From the NCBI RefSeq assembly GCF_019195395.1, contig NZ_CP078067.1, forward strand, positions 2,185,783 through 2,249,782: a stretch of 64,000 bases of DNA, given 5' to 3'. This DNA comes from Kaistella faecalis. Lineage in GTDB: Bacteria; Bacteroidota; Bacteroidia; Flavobacteriales; Weeksellaceae. This document shows positions 1-8,015 of this stretch, one piece after another. The translations under genes and the position numbers were made by a program. The notes beneath the pieces were generated by a model, which was not told the DNA's origin, ran no database searches, and worked only from the letters and a program-made list of their open reading frames with translations. The stretch's first letter is position 1. Each line of letters starts with the position of its first letter.

Positions 1-715
1 CCAAACCTTTGATCACCCACGGCAAAGCATTTACCAACAGATTCCCCAGCGTAACCAGAACACCTTTTTCCGTTTTCGATTTTTTAATCAGTTTGTAGCC
101 CGCATCGTCCATGCGAACAATTAAAGCAACAATTCCGTACACGCCTACGGTAGCAATAATGGCTACGATTGAAACCGTTACAATTTCTACAAGCAATGGA
201 TTGAACTGCGATTTCAACGCCTCGTAACCTGCTTTTGCCGAAGCCAGCGCAATAATTACAATTTCGAGGGAAAGGATAAAATCTGTGGTGACAGCTGACT
301 TTATTTTAGATTTTTCGAGATCTGCGCCGTTTTCTGTTGTTGCATTAGCCTCATCGATTACTTCGTGCCCTTTTTTACTTTTGTGAAATAAATATTCAAT
401 AATTTTTTCAATTCCTTCGTAAGCCAGATAAAATCCGCCAAAAATCAGAATGATGGTAATGGCCGGTTCGTACAGCCATTGCAGCAAAAAGACTGCAGGA
501 ACAATAATGAGTTTATTCACAAAAGAACCCTTCATGATTTTCATTAAGACGGGAACTTCGCGCGATTCCAGAAAACCGGTTGCCTTCTCTGCATTTACGG
601 CAAGATCATCTCCCAGAATTCCCGCCGTTTTCTGGGTTGCTAATTTTGCAGTTACTGCTACATCATCCATCAAAGCTGCAATATCATCCAGAATCGCAAA
701 AAAACCTGAAGCCAT
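1..715 (-). CDS. DUF808 family membrane protein (partial, 3' part outside window)
   Basis: The first 238 codons are present; the gene runs off the left edge of the window. It begins MASGFFAILDDIAALMDDVA, the typical start of the DUF808 (E. coli YedI-like) inner-membrane family. After about residue 70 there are hydrophobic segments (for example around FLLQWLYEPAITIILIFGGF) and, toward the window edge, more predicted membrane helices. The function of the family is not established. The start is chosen at the ATG 20 bases downstream of a good flavobacterial promoter. It is divergent from purM, so it is unlikely to belong to the purine genes functionally. The family call is from memory of the N-terminal signature and is fairly secure; the role is unknown. 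Confidence 0.8.
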   Translation of the reverse strand, partial: MASGFFAILDDIAALMDDVAVTAKLATQKTAGILGDDLAVNAEKATGFLESREVPVLMKIMKGSFVNKLIIVPAVFLLQWLYEPAITIILIFGGFYLAYEGIEKIIEYLFHKSKKGHEVIDEANATTENGADLEKSKIKSAVTTDFILSLEIVIIALASAKAGYEALKSQFNPLLVEIVTVSIVAIIATVGVYGIVALIVRMDDAGYKLIKKSKTEKGVLVTLGNLLVNALPWVIKGL

Positions 716-735
716 AGTTTAAATTTTAATTGAAA

Positions 736-764
736 CAAAAGTAAGTAATTGGATCAATATACAA
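736..764 (-). promoter_or_regulatory. Promoter of the DUF808 gene
   Basis: On the minus strand a TACTTTTG box (736-743) is preceded by TTG (762-764) with an 18-base spacer, matching the Bacteroidetes consensus TTG-N17-23-TAnnTTTG. The box ends 20 bases before the ATG. Confidence 0.7.
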
Positions 765-865
765 TGTTTCGCTGCATCCTAAACCAGGATTTTTTTCTTA
801 TGATTTTCTAAATTCATTTTAAAATCTTATTTTCGCAGAACAAAATTTTTAAAGTTGAAACCGCA

Positions 866-916
866 AAGATTACATTCCCCGAAAGAAATATTCCAAAATT
901 TTGGAAGTGGAATCTT
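866..916 (+). ncRNA. Candidate structured leader or small RNA before purM
   Basis: AAGATT (866-871) can pair with AATCTT (911-916). Inside lies a 16-base perfect palindrome (891-906, core CCAAAATTTTGG) that can form its own hairpin. An intrinsic terminator follows at 938-968, 40 bases before purM. This could be a leader with an attenuator or an independent short RNA. A weak -7-like box (TATTTTCG, 828-835) lies upstream with no good TTG partner. No known riboswitch class is recognised. Structure is seen in sequence only. Confidence 0.35.
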
Positions 917-937
917 CGCCGAAATAAAATATTAGTG

Positions 938-968
938 AGCCGACGTCTGAATGACCGTCGGCTTTTTT
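938..968 (+). terminator. Intrinsic terminator/attenuator upstream of purM
   Basis: An eight-base-pair stem, AGCCGACG (938-945) with CGTCGGCT (956-963), is followed directly by a T run to 968. It lies upstream of purM with no annotated plus-strand gene before it, so it ends a leader or small RNA rather than a known gene. Confidence 0.7.
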
Positions 969-1006
969 TATCACTTAATTCCAAACTGTTAATAGTAATT
1001 AATATC

Positions 1007-1996
1007 ATGAGCAATACGTATAAATCCGCCGGTGTCGACAAAGAAGAAGGCTACAAAACCGTTGATAAAATTAAGAGTGCGGTTGCTGAAACGCATAACA
1101 AAAATGTACTGAACAACCTGGGAAGTTTCGGCGCCTTTTACCAGATTGCAGGTTACAAAAACCCTGTACTTGTGAGCGGTACCGACGGCGTGGGGACCAA
1201 ATTAAAAGTCGCCCTGGATTCTAAAAAATACGATTCCATTGGGGTTGATTGTTTTGCAATGTGTGCGAACGATATTTTGTGTCATGGAGCAAAACCGCTT
1301 TTCTTCCTTGATTATTTAGCTTGCGGAAAACTTGATTCTGAAATTGCTGCGGAAATTGTGATGGGTATGGTAAATGCCTGTAAGGATAACGAGTGTGCAC
1401 TTATTGGCGGTGAAACAGCAGAGATGCCGGGGATGTACAAACCTGGTGATTACGATGTGGCAGGATTCTGTGTCGGCATCGTAGAAAAAGATGAAATTAT
1501 TGACGGTTCTAAAATTATAGCCGGACATAAAATCATTGCATTGCCAAGTTCAGGTTTTCACAGCAACGGTTTTTCTCTGGTAAGAAAAATCTTTCCCGAT
1601 TTTAATGAAGAATTTGAAGGTAAACCACTTTACGAAACACTTCTTGTGCCTACAAGACTTTATTATAAGCCAATTCACAGATTACTGGAAGAAATTGAAG
1701 TTTCCGGAATCGCACATATCACAGGAGGAGGTCTTATAGAAAATGTTCCGCGAATCCTGGGTGAAGGATTATGTGCAGACATTGAAACTTCTAAAATTAA
1801 AATTCCAACTGTGATGCTGGAACTGGAGAAAAGAGGAAATATCGAAAGAATGGAAATGTTCGGAACTTTCAATATGGGCGTAGGAATGGTCATCGTGGTT
1901 GATGCAAAACATGCGGAAAAAGTGCTTGATCTTCTTGATGACGCCTACGAAATCGGGGAAATTACTGAAGGTACAGAGAAAATTATTTTGAATTAA
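1007..1996 (+). CDS. purM: Phosphoribosylformylglycinamidine cyclo-ligase
   Basis: AIR synthetase catalyses the fifth step of de novo purine synthesis: FGAM plus ATP gives aminoimidazole ribonucleotide. The 329-residue product is close to the usual 330-350. Visible family motifs are SGTDGVGTKL (57-66), the ANDILCHGAKPLFFLDY region (about 87-103) and GGETAEMPG (134-142), all typical of the PurM/PurL ATP-binding superfamily. The frame stays open upstream to 935, but that extension is low-complexity and overlaps the terminator at 938-968, so the ATG at 1007 (MSNTYKSAGV) is the likely start. purN follows after 16 bases, and purH and purD lie downstream on the same strand, giving a purine gene cluster. 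Cytoplasmic enzyme. Confidence 0.97.
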   Translation: MSNTYKSAGVDKEEGYKTVDKIKSAVAETHNKNVLNNLGSFGAFYQIAGYKNPVLVSGTDGVGTKLKVALDSKKYDSIGVDCFAMCANDILCHGAKPLFFLDYLACGKLDSEIAAEIVMGMVNACKDNECALIGGETAEMPGMYKPGDYDVAGFCVGIVEKDEIIDGSKIIAGHKIIALPSSGFHSNGFSLVRKIFPDFNEEFEGKPLYETLLVPTRLYYKPIHRLLEEIEVSGIAHITGGGLIENVPRILGEGLCADIETSKIKIPTVMLELEKRGNIERMEMFGTFNMGVGMVIVVDAKHAEKVLDLLDDAYEIGEITEGTEKIILN

Positions 1997-2012
1997 TAGC
2001 TGCAGAATTCCC

Positions 2013-2579
2013 ATGAAAAGTATGGTTGTTTTGGTTTCAGGAGGCGGAACAAATCTGCAGAGAATTATAGACTGCATTGGAACCGCCGAAATTCCAAATG
2101 CTGAAATCAAGTTAGTCGTTGCAGACCGGGAATGTTTCGGATTGCAGCGCGCAGAAAAACATGGAATTAAGAATGTTATCATAAAACGGGGAAAAAATTT
2201 CTCCCAAAAGCTGACTGATGTTCTTCCCGAAAACACTGATCTCATCGTTCTGGCAGGATTTTTATCAATTTTAAATAAAGAGTTCTGTGAGCGTTTTCCG
2301 GGAAAAATCATCAATATCCATCCGGCTTTACTTCCGAAATTCGGCGGCAAAGGAATGTGGGGACATCATGTACATGAAGCGGTTTTAAAAACCGGTGAAA
2401 AAGAAAGTGGCGCAACGGTTCATTTCGTCACGTCAGGAATTGACGAAGGAAAAATAATTCTGCAGAAATCTTTTGAAATTTCGCCCAATGAAACAGTAGA
2501 AAGTTTGGCGGATAAAGTCCATGAAGTCGAATACAGCATTTTCCCTGAAGCCATCAATATGGTTTTAAAGGATTATTGA
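2013..2579 (+). CDS. purN: Phosphoribosylglycinamide formyltransferase
   Basis: GAR transformylase moves a formyl group from 10-formyl-THF to glycinamide ribonucleotide, the third purine step. At 188 residues it has the normal length. The phosphate-binding loop SGGGTNLQ is at residues 9-16. The catalytic triad can be placed as Asn101 and His103 in IINIHPALLP and Asp145 in GIDEG, equivalent to Asn106, His108 and Asp144 of the E. coli enzyme. It starts 16 bases after purM and lies 40 bases before purH, so co-transcription is likely. An in-frame ATG at 2022 (MVVLVSGGGT) is an alternative start and would cost three residues. Confidence 0.96.
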   Translation: MKSMVVLVSGGGTNLQRIIDCIGTAEIPNAEIKLVVADRECFGLQRAEKHGIKNVIIKRGKNFSQKLTDVLPENTDLIVLAGFLSILNKEFCERFPGKIINIHPALLPKFGGKGMWGHHVHEAVLKTGEKESGATVHFVTSGIDEGKIILQKSFEISPNETVESLADKVHEVEYSIFPEAINMVLKDY

Positions 2580-2619
2580 AGGTAAATAACAGATCTAATA
2601 AAAAGTAAAAAGAAAGAAA

Positions 2620-4137
2620 ATGTCAAAAAAAAGAGCACTGATCTCTGTTTCCGATAAATCCGGACTCACCGATTTTGCAAAGTTTTTAGAAGAAAAAAAC
2701 TATGAACTGATTTCCACCGGAGGAACATTCAAACATCTTAAAGATGCGGGTTTGCACCCGATTCAGATTGATGAAGTTACCGAATTCCCCGAAATGTTGG
2801 ACGGAAGAGTTAAGACGCTTCATCCAAAAGTTCACGGCGGCCTTCTGGCGGTCCGCAACAGCGAAGAACACATGAAAACTGTTCAGGAACACGGTATTGG
2901 CCTGATCGATATGGTAATCGTCAATCTTTACCCTTTTTTCGAAAATGCCAACGCTGATATTTCGTTGAATGAAAAAGTAGAATTTATCGATATTGGCGGA
3001 CCTTCGATGCTAAGATCCGGAGCTAAAAATTTCAATGCTGTAACCGTGATTACTGAAGTTGAAGATTATGCAAAAGTTCAGCAGGAAATTACTGAGAACG
3101 GCGACACGACTTTAGAAACCCGTAAGAAACTTGCCGGAAAAGTTTTTAATCTTACGTCTGCTTACGACGGAGCCATTTCTAAAATGCTGCTCGATGAAGA
3201 TTATCCGCAATATCTAAATGCATCCTATAAAAAAGTTTCAGACCTGAGATACGGCGAAAATCCACACCAGTCGGCGGCGTATTACGCTTCCACAACGGAA
3301 AACGGTGCGATGAAAGATTTTGAGATTCTCGGCGGCAAAGAACTTTCCTTCAATAACCTTCGCGATATGGATTTATGCTGGAAGGTCGTCAATGAATTCA
3401 AAGACGAAATGGCCTGTTGCGCCGTGAAACATTCTACGCCGTGCGGCGTGGCGGTGGGCAGCTCAGCACTTGAAACTTACACAAAAACTTTTGCATGCGA
3501 TCCGGTTTCCATCTTTGGCGGGATTATTGGGATGAATTTTAAAGTAGATGCTGCAACCGCAGAGGAACTCAATAAAACTTTCCTTGAAATCGTAATGGCT
3601 CCGGATTTTGATGACGATGCGCTCGAAATTTTAAAAAAGAAAAAGAATCTCAGAATTATTAAAATTAAAAATCCGGTTTCCGACCGACAAACCTGGGTGA
3701 AAATTGATGGAGGAATTCTGGTTCAGGATAACGATAATCAGTTTTCTGAAAATATAGAAACCGTAACCGTTTTTAAACCTTCAGCAGAACAGGAAAAAGC
3801 ACTTTTATTTGCACAGCGCGTGGTAAAATACGTTAAATCAAATGCGATTGTGGTTTCCAATGGATTTCAGGCATTGGGAATTGGCGGCGGACAGGTAAAC
3901 AGAATCTGGGCTACGCAGCATGCAGTAGAAAGAGCAAAGGAAAAATTCTCCGGTGATCTGGTTTTAGCTTCTGATGCGTTTTTTCCGTTTAGAGATGTAG
4001 TAGATTTCTGCGCTAAAGAAGGAATCAAAGCCATCATCCAGCCAGGCGGCAGTATGAGGGATGAAGAAAGCATTGAAGCAGCGAATGAGCATGGAATTCC
4101 GATGATGTTTACAGGAATGCGCCACTTTTTGCATTAA
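2620..4137 (+). CDS. purH: Bifunctional AICAR formyltransferase/IMP cyclohydrolase
   Basis: PurH carries out the last two steps to IMP. The 505-residue protein has the N-terminal IMP cyclohydrolase domain (about 1-195, opening [13 protein letters not shown], with the MGS-like fold) and the C-terminal AICAR transformylase domain. The transformylase is marked by [12 protein letters not shown] (about 209-220) and the catalytic Lys270-His271 pair in the KHSTPCG motif. Length is slightly short of the E. coli enzyme (529), as is normal in this phylum. It is third in the purM-purN-purH run and is followed by a 134-base gap that contains a new promoter for purD. Confidence 0.97.
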   Translation: MSKKRALISVSDKSGLTDFAKFLEEKNYELISTGGTFKHLKDAGLHPIQIDEVTEFPEMLDGRVKTLHPKVHGGLLAVRNSEEHMKTVQEHGIGLIDMVIVNLYPFFENANADISLNEKVEFIDIGGPSMLRSGAKNFNAVTVITEVEDYAKVQQEITENGDTTLETRKKLAGKVFNLTSAYDGAISKMLLDEDYPQYLNASYKKVSDLRYGENPHQSAAYYASTTENGAMKDFEILGGKELSFNNLRDMDLCWKVVNEFKDEMACCAVKHSTPCGVAVGSSALETYTKTFACDPVSIFGGIIGMNFKVDAATAEELNKTFLEIVMAPDFDDDALEILKKKKNLRIIKIKNPVSDRQTWVKIDGGILVQDNDNQFSENIETVTVFKPSAEQEKALLFAQRVVKYVKSNAIVVSNGFQALGIGGGQVNRIWATQHAVERAKEKFSGDLVLASDAFFPFRDVVDFCAKEGIKAIIQPGGSMRDEESIEAANEHGIPMMFTGMRHFLH

Positions 4138-4215
4138 GCAATTCCAGGTCCATCTTAGTTGCTGAATTGGGATACGGATTTAACTGTTAATTAAGAAACT
4201 TTTCTCGCTGCACAT

Positions 4216-4245
4216 TTGAAATTCATCATCAAATTAGTAATTTTG
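4216..4245 (+). promoter_or_regulatory. purD promoter
   Basis: TTG (4216-4218), a 19-base spacer and TAATTTTG (4238-4245) fit the Bacteroidetes promoter consensus. The box ends 26 bases before the purD ATG, so purD probably has its own promoter besides any read-through from purH. Confidence 0.7.
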
Positions 4246-4271
4246 AGAATACAAACATTAAATAAACTTTT

Positions 4272-5510
4272 ATGAAAATATTAATCGTAGGAAATGGAGC
4301 CCGTGAATCTGCGCTCGCTCTAAAGCTGAAAGACGACAGCAGAATCTCTAAACTGTACTTTGCAAAAGGCACTGTAACGACAGGCCAGTTGGGCCAAAAT
4401 GTGTATGAAGACAGTGTGGAAGGATTAAGGGATTTTGCAATCAAAGAGAGAATTGATCTTACGGTTGTTGGTCCGGAGGCTCCTTTGGTAGAAGGAATTG
4501 TCGATGAATTTAAGAAACATGACCTGAAAATCTTTGGCCCCGGTAAAAGAGCTGCAGAACTGGAAGGAAGTAAAGCTTTTTCTAAAAAATTCATGCAGAC
4601 CAATAACATTAAAACTGCCAAAGCAGTTGTTTTTGATGCTTATCACGATGCAGTTGAATATGTGAGAAACCAGAAATTCCCTATCGTAATTAAAGCAAGT
4701 GGACTTGCAGGCGGAAAAGGTGTTGTGATTGCCGAGAATCTTGCAGAAGCAGAATCTACCATTCATAAATTTATGATCGACAGGGTTTACGGGGACGCCG
4801 GAATTCAGTTGGTGATCGAAGAGTATCTGAAAGGTTTTGAAGCATCAATCATTGCATTTTCAAACGGTACAAAATTATTCCCTTGTATTCCGGTAAAGGA
4901 TTACAAAAAAGCCGGAAATGGCGACACAGGTCCAAACACCGGAGGAATGGGAAGTGTAGCTCCTAGCCCTGAATTTACTGCAGAACATTATAATGATTTC
5001 GAAAAAAATATCCTTGAGCCTACTTTGGCGGGTTTCAGTGCAGCAAATATTCATTTCAAAGGATTTATTTTCTTTGGATTGATGGTGACTGCGGACGGGA
5101 CTTTCCTTCTGGAATATAACATGAGAATGGGCGATCCCGAAACACAGGTGATTCTGCCACTTATGGAAAACAAACTTTTTGATGTCATTACGGATTGTTT
5201 AGAAGGTAAAGAAGTCGAGCTCAAATTCAAAAATGAAAAAGCTGTTTGTCTTGTTATGTGCTCCGGCGGATATCCAAGAAAAATAGAAACAGGTTTTGAG
5301 ATCAGAAATCTGGATAAAGTTAAAAACAGTCAGGTTCTTTTCGCCGGCGCTAAAAAGACCGGCGACAGAATTATTACTGCTGGCGGGCGGGTTTTAAGTT
5401 TGGTGGCTACAGCCGACACTTATGACCACGCAAGAAAGCTGGTTTACGAAGATGCCAAAACCATCAGCTTCGATTACGAAACTTACAGAGACGATATCGG
5501 TAAATTTTAA
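4272..5510 (+). CDS. purD: Phosphoribosylamine-glycine ligase
   Basis: GAR synthetase joins glycine to phosphoribosylamine using ATP, the second purine step. It is an ATP-grasp enzyme of normal length (412). The N-terminal nucleotide-type loop reads GNGARESA (residues 7-14), a variant of the GNGGREHA of E. coli. Further motifs are GLAGGKGVV (about 145-153), GPNTGGMG (about 220-227) and NMRMGDPETQ (about 283-292), which carries metal ligands. It has its own promoter and a strong terminator, so it is partly separate from purMNH. The H-to-S change in the first motif looks like lineage variation, not loss of function. Confidence 0.96.
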   Translation: MKILIVGNGARESALALKLKDDSRISKLYFAKGTVTTGQLGQNVYEDSVEGLRDFAIKERIDLTVVGPEAPLVEGIVDEFKKHDLKIFGPGKRAAELEGSKAFSKKFMQTNNIKTAKAVVFDAYHDAVEYVRNQKFPIVIKASGLAGGKGVVIAENLAEAESTIHKFMIDRVYGDAGIQLVIEEYLKGFEASIIAFSNGTKLFPCIPVKDYKKAGNGDTGPNTGGMGSVAPSPEFTAEHYNDFEKNILEPTLAGFSAANIHFKGFIFFGLMVTADGTFLLEYNMRMGDPETQVILPLMENKLFDVITDCLEGKEVELKFKNEKAVCLVMCSGGYPRKIETGFEIRNLDKVKNSQVLFAGAKKTGDRIITAGGRVLSLVATADTYDHARKLVYEDAKTISFDYETYRDDIGKF

Positions 5511-5516
5511 TATAGA

Positions 5517-5543
5517 AAGAGCGTGAATATTCACGCTTTTTTT
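5517..5543 (+). terminator. purD terminator
   Basis: A perfect palindrome centred on GCGTGAATATTCACGC (5521-5536) is flanked by purines on the left and followed by a T run to 5543. Seven bases separate it from the purD stop. Confidence 0.9.
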
Positions 5544-5657
5544 CTAGTTGGGTTGCTATTGGAGCTATTTCCCGCTTTCCGTTACAATCTTTTATTTGGT
5601 TGCGGCGGCGGAGCCGCCGCAACCAAATAAAAGGATTTTCTCTGCAATCGGGGCTAG
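5544..5657. repeat. Palindromic intergenic element upstream of guaA
   Basis: A 114-base segment bounded by CTAG at each end (5544-5547 and 5654-5657) has at its centre a 20-base perfect inverted repeat (5590-5609 with 5613-5632), extendable by one C-G pair, around a GGA loop. The core is GC-rich (GCGGCGGC/GCCGCCGC) in an AT-rich spacer. The flanks (AGCTATTTCCCGCTTTCCG on the left, GCAATCGGGGCTAG on the right) resemble, from memory, a dispersed intergenic repeat common in Chryseobacterium-type genomes. Transcribed, it would form a very stable hairpin, but there is no adjacent long T run. A 61-codon frame through it has no protein-like features. Confidence 0.7.
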
Positions 5658-5755
5658 TGGAGACCCGGCAAAAAAGACAATAAATTCATTCATAAAACGT
5701 TCTTTTCCTTATAATTTAAAGAACAGTCATTAAAAAATAAAAAGTAAAATCATAC

Positions 5756-7285
5756 ATGAATAACGGCATCATCATTCTCGACTTTGGGTCACAATATAAC
5801 CAACTCATTGCAAGACGGATCCGAGAACTCGGCGTCTATTCCGAGGTTCTTCCGTTCGATACTCCTTTATATGAGATTATGTCTCGTAATCCCTCAGGGA
5901 TAATTTTATCAGGCGGTCCAAGTTCGGTAAATGCTGAAAACGCACATTTAGTAGACAAAGCACTTTTCGAAAAAGGAATTCCCGTATTGGGAATCTGTTA
6001 CGGCATGCAGTTGACCACTCATTTGATGGGCGGTAAAGTGAAGAAAGGTGAAAAAGGCGAATACGGAAAAGCAAAACTTCAAATCCAGAAATCGAATGCA
6101 CTTCTTTCAGGCGTAAGCAGATTTTCTACTGTTTGGATGAGTCACTTTGATGAAGTGGAAACGGTTCCTGAAGGTTTCAGTGTTAATGGAATGACCGATG
6201 TTATTTCCGCTATTTCAAACGAACCGAAGAAAATCTATTGTGTGCAGTTTCATCCGGAAGTTTCGCATACTGAAGAAGGGTCAAGGATGATCGACAACTT
6301 TGTTTTTAACATCTGTAAAGCTCCAAAAAACTGGAAACTCACCAATTATATTGATAAAACTGTTGCTGAAATCAAAGAAAAAGTAGGGGACCAAAAAGTA
6401 ATTTTGGGACTTTCCGGCGGCGTAGATTCTTCGGTAGCTGCTGTTTTGATTCATAAAGCCATCGGCGATCAGTTGCAGTGTATTTTTGTTGATACAGGCC
6501 TTTTGAGAAAAGAAGAGGCAGAAAAAGTAATGGTTAATTACGGTGAGCATTTTAATCTGAAAATTAAACTGGTCGATGCTTCCGAGAGATTTTTATCAAA
6601 ACTGAAAGGCATCGCTGATCCGGAAGAAAAAAGAAAAGCCATAGGAAACGAGTTTGTTGCCGTCTTCGATGAAGAATCACATAAAATTGAAGGTGCCAAA
6701 TTCCTGGCACAGGGAACTATTTATCCTGACGTCATTGAAAGCCAGTCTGTAAAAGGACCTTCTGCAGTCATTAAATCCCATCACAATGTAGGCGGACTCC
6801 CAGAAGAGATGGATTTCGAACTTTTGGAACCATTAAGAGAACTATTCAAGGATGAGGTTCGCAAGGTAGGCGAGGAGCTTGGGATTCCGCACCATTTGGT
6901 ACACCGTCATCCTTTTCCCGGGCCTGGTTTAGGGATCAGAATTCTGGGCGAAGTTGACGAAGAAAAAGTAAGAATTTTGCAGGAAGCTGATGATATTTTC
7001 ATCGAAGAACTTTATAAGAATAAACTGTATGAAACCGTTTCACAGGCTTTTGTGGTTTTACTTCCGGTAAAATCTGTAGGCGTTATGGGTGATGAAAGAA
7101 CCTATGAGTATACGGCGGTAGTGCGTTCTGCAAATACTACGGATTTTATGACGGCTACTTTCAGTAAATTCCCTTGGGAGTTTCTGGAAAATGTATCGAA
7201 CAGAATCATTAATGAAGTCCGCGGGATCAACCGCGTTGCTTATGATATTTCGAGTAAACCGCCCGCAACCATCGAATGGGAATAG
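5756..7285 (+). CDS. guaA: GMP synthase (glutamine-hydrolysing)
   Basis: Converts XMP to GMP with ATP and glutamine. The 509-residue protein has a class I glutamine amidotransferase domain with nucleophile Cys81 (GICYGMQL) and His166/Glu168 (QFHPEVSH). The ATP-pyrophosphatase domain follows with its PP-loop LSGGVDSS (219-226), then the dimerisation domain ending KPPATIEWE, the conserved GuaA C-terminus. It lies after the purine genes on the same strand but is cut off from purD by a terminator and the palindromic element, so it is probably a separate transcript. guaB is not in the window. Confidence 0.98.
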   Translation: MNNGIIILDFGSQYNQLIARRIRELGVYSEVLPFDTPLYEIMSRNPSGIILSGGPSSVNAENAHLVDKALFEKGIPVLGICYGMQLTTHLMGGKVKKGEKGEYGKAKLQIQKSNALLSGVSRFSTVWMSHFDEVETVPEGFSVNGMTDVISAISNEPKKIYCVQFHPEVSHTEEGSRMIDNFVFNICKAPKNWKLTNYIDKTVAEIKEKVGDQKVILGLSGGVDSSVAAVLIHKAIGDQLQCIFVDTGLLRKEEAEKVMVNYGEHFNLKIKLVDASERFLSKLKGIADPEEKRKAIGNEFVAVFDEESHKIEGAKFLAQGTIYPDVIESQSVKGPSAVIKSHHNVGGLPEEMDFELLEPLRELFKDEVRKVGEELGIPHHLVHRHPFPGPGLGIRILGEVDEEKVRILQEADDIFIEELYKNKLYETVSQAFVVLLPVKSVGVMGDERTYEYTAVVRSANTTDFMTATFSKFPWEFLENVSNRIINEVRGINRVAYDISSKPPATIEWE

Positions 7286-7290
7286 AAATT

Positions 7291-7320
7291 AAAAAACGCA
7301 TCTTAAAGGTGCGTTTTTTT
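7291..7320 (+). terminator. guaA terminator, possibly bidirectional
   Basis: A ten-base-pair stem AAAAAACGCA (7291-7300) with TGCGTTTTTT (7310-7319) lies between convergent genes and supplies T runs on both strands. It touches the stop codon of the lipoprotein gene at 7320. Confidence 0.85.
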
Positions 7321-7964
7321 TATTCCGTTTTAATACCGAATTTCTGAAATCTTACTTTAGAATAAGGTGTGTCGAATTTTAAAGTATCCGGATACTGCAG
7401 ATGCTGCACCATTTTTTTTCTGAAGTTAAATTTCATCATAAAAGGAACTTTCTCATAAGAATTTCCAAGAAGTACAGCGACGGAATCTCCTTTCCAATAC
7501 GCTTCTTCAACAGTGAACGAGGGGCCAAAAAACGCGATGCGCTGTGCTGTTTTGTTTTTATAGTCGACCAAAGCAACTTCCTGGTCTGCTTCAAAACTTG
7601 CGTTTCCATCTGCAGCCATATTCCACTGGTAACTGTCGAAATCCAGATACTGGTTTTTGCTTTCGTTAAAAACCAAAAACGGCTTGTAGATTTCATTAAA
7701 ACCTTCTTCATTCATCACTTTTACATTACTTGGATAATAAGTGATTGGGGAAGTATTAGAAACAGCGAATTTTTCAGCACTGAAATCGGGATTGGTATTT
7801 TTGTAATAGCTAATCCAGGAACTTAATGCCGCGTTTTCATACTCCGGAAGCTTTTCTGTTATTTCAGTTTTGCCGTGTTCTGGAGTTAATACGGTGGTGT
7901 TGTTTTCTTTTTTATCTGAACACGAAAAAAGAAAAATTGGGAGCAAAAATATAGGCCATTTCAT
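7320..7964 (-). CDS. Hypothetical lipoprotein
   Basis: A 214-residue protein with a short signal peptide ending in the lipobox FLFSC, giving lipidated Cys15. An acidic, charged stretch (SDKKENN) follows, so it is probably exported to the envelope. The rest is soluble, with tyrosine- and aspartate-rich beta-type sequence (for example FNESKNQYLDFDSYQWN). I recognise no enzymatic motif and cannot assign a family. It is convergent with guaA and divergent from the helicase gene 51 bases away. The lipoprotein call is secure; the function is unknown. Confidence 0.8.
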   Translation of the reverse strand: MKWPIFLLPIFLFSCSDKKENNTTVLTPEHGKTEITEKLPEYENAALSSWISYYKNTNPDFSAEKFAVSNTSPITYYPSNVKVMNEEGFNEIYKPFLVFNESKNQYLDFDSYQWNMAADGNASFEADQEVALVDYKNKTAQRIAFFGPSFTVEEAYWKGDSVAVLLGNSYEKVPFMMKFNFRKKMVQHLQYPDTLKFDTPYSKVRFQKFGIKTE

Positions 7965-8003
7965 CGATCCAAATTACAAAATAATTTAATCCTCTAAAAA
8001 ACA

Positions 8004-8011
8004 TATCTTTG
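8004..8011 (+). promoter_or_regulatory. -7 box of the helicase gene, leaderless arrangement
   Basis: TATCTTTG matches TAnnTTTG exactly and ends 4 bases before the ATG at 8016, so transcription would start at or next to the start codon. No TTG is seen at the usual -33 distance. Confidence 0.55.
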
Positions 8012-8015
8012 CAAA

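Noticed and set aside
935-1006. N-terminal extension of purM (24 codons)
   Set aside because: It overlaps the intrinsic terminator, is low-complexity and is absent from known PurM; the ATG at 1007 gives the normal length.
5548-5733. 61-codon plus-strand frame
   Set aside because: It runs through the palindromic element and shows no protein-like composition.
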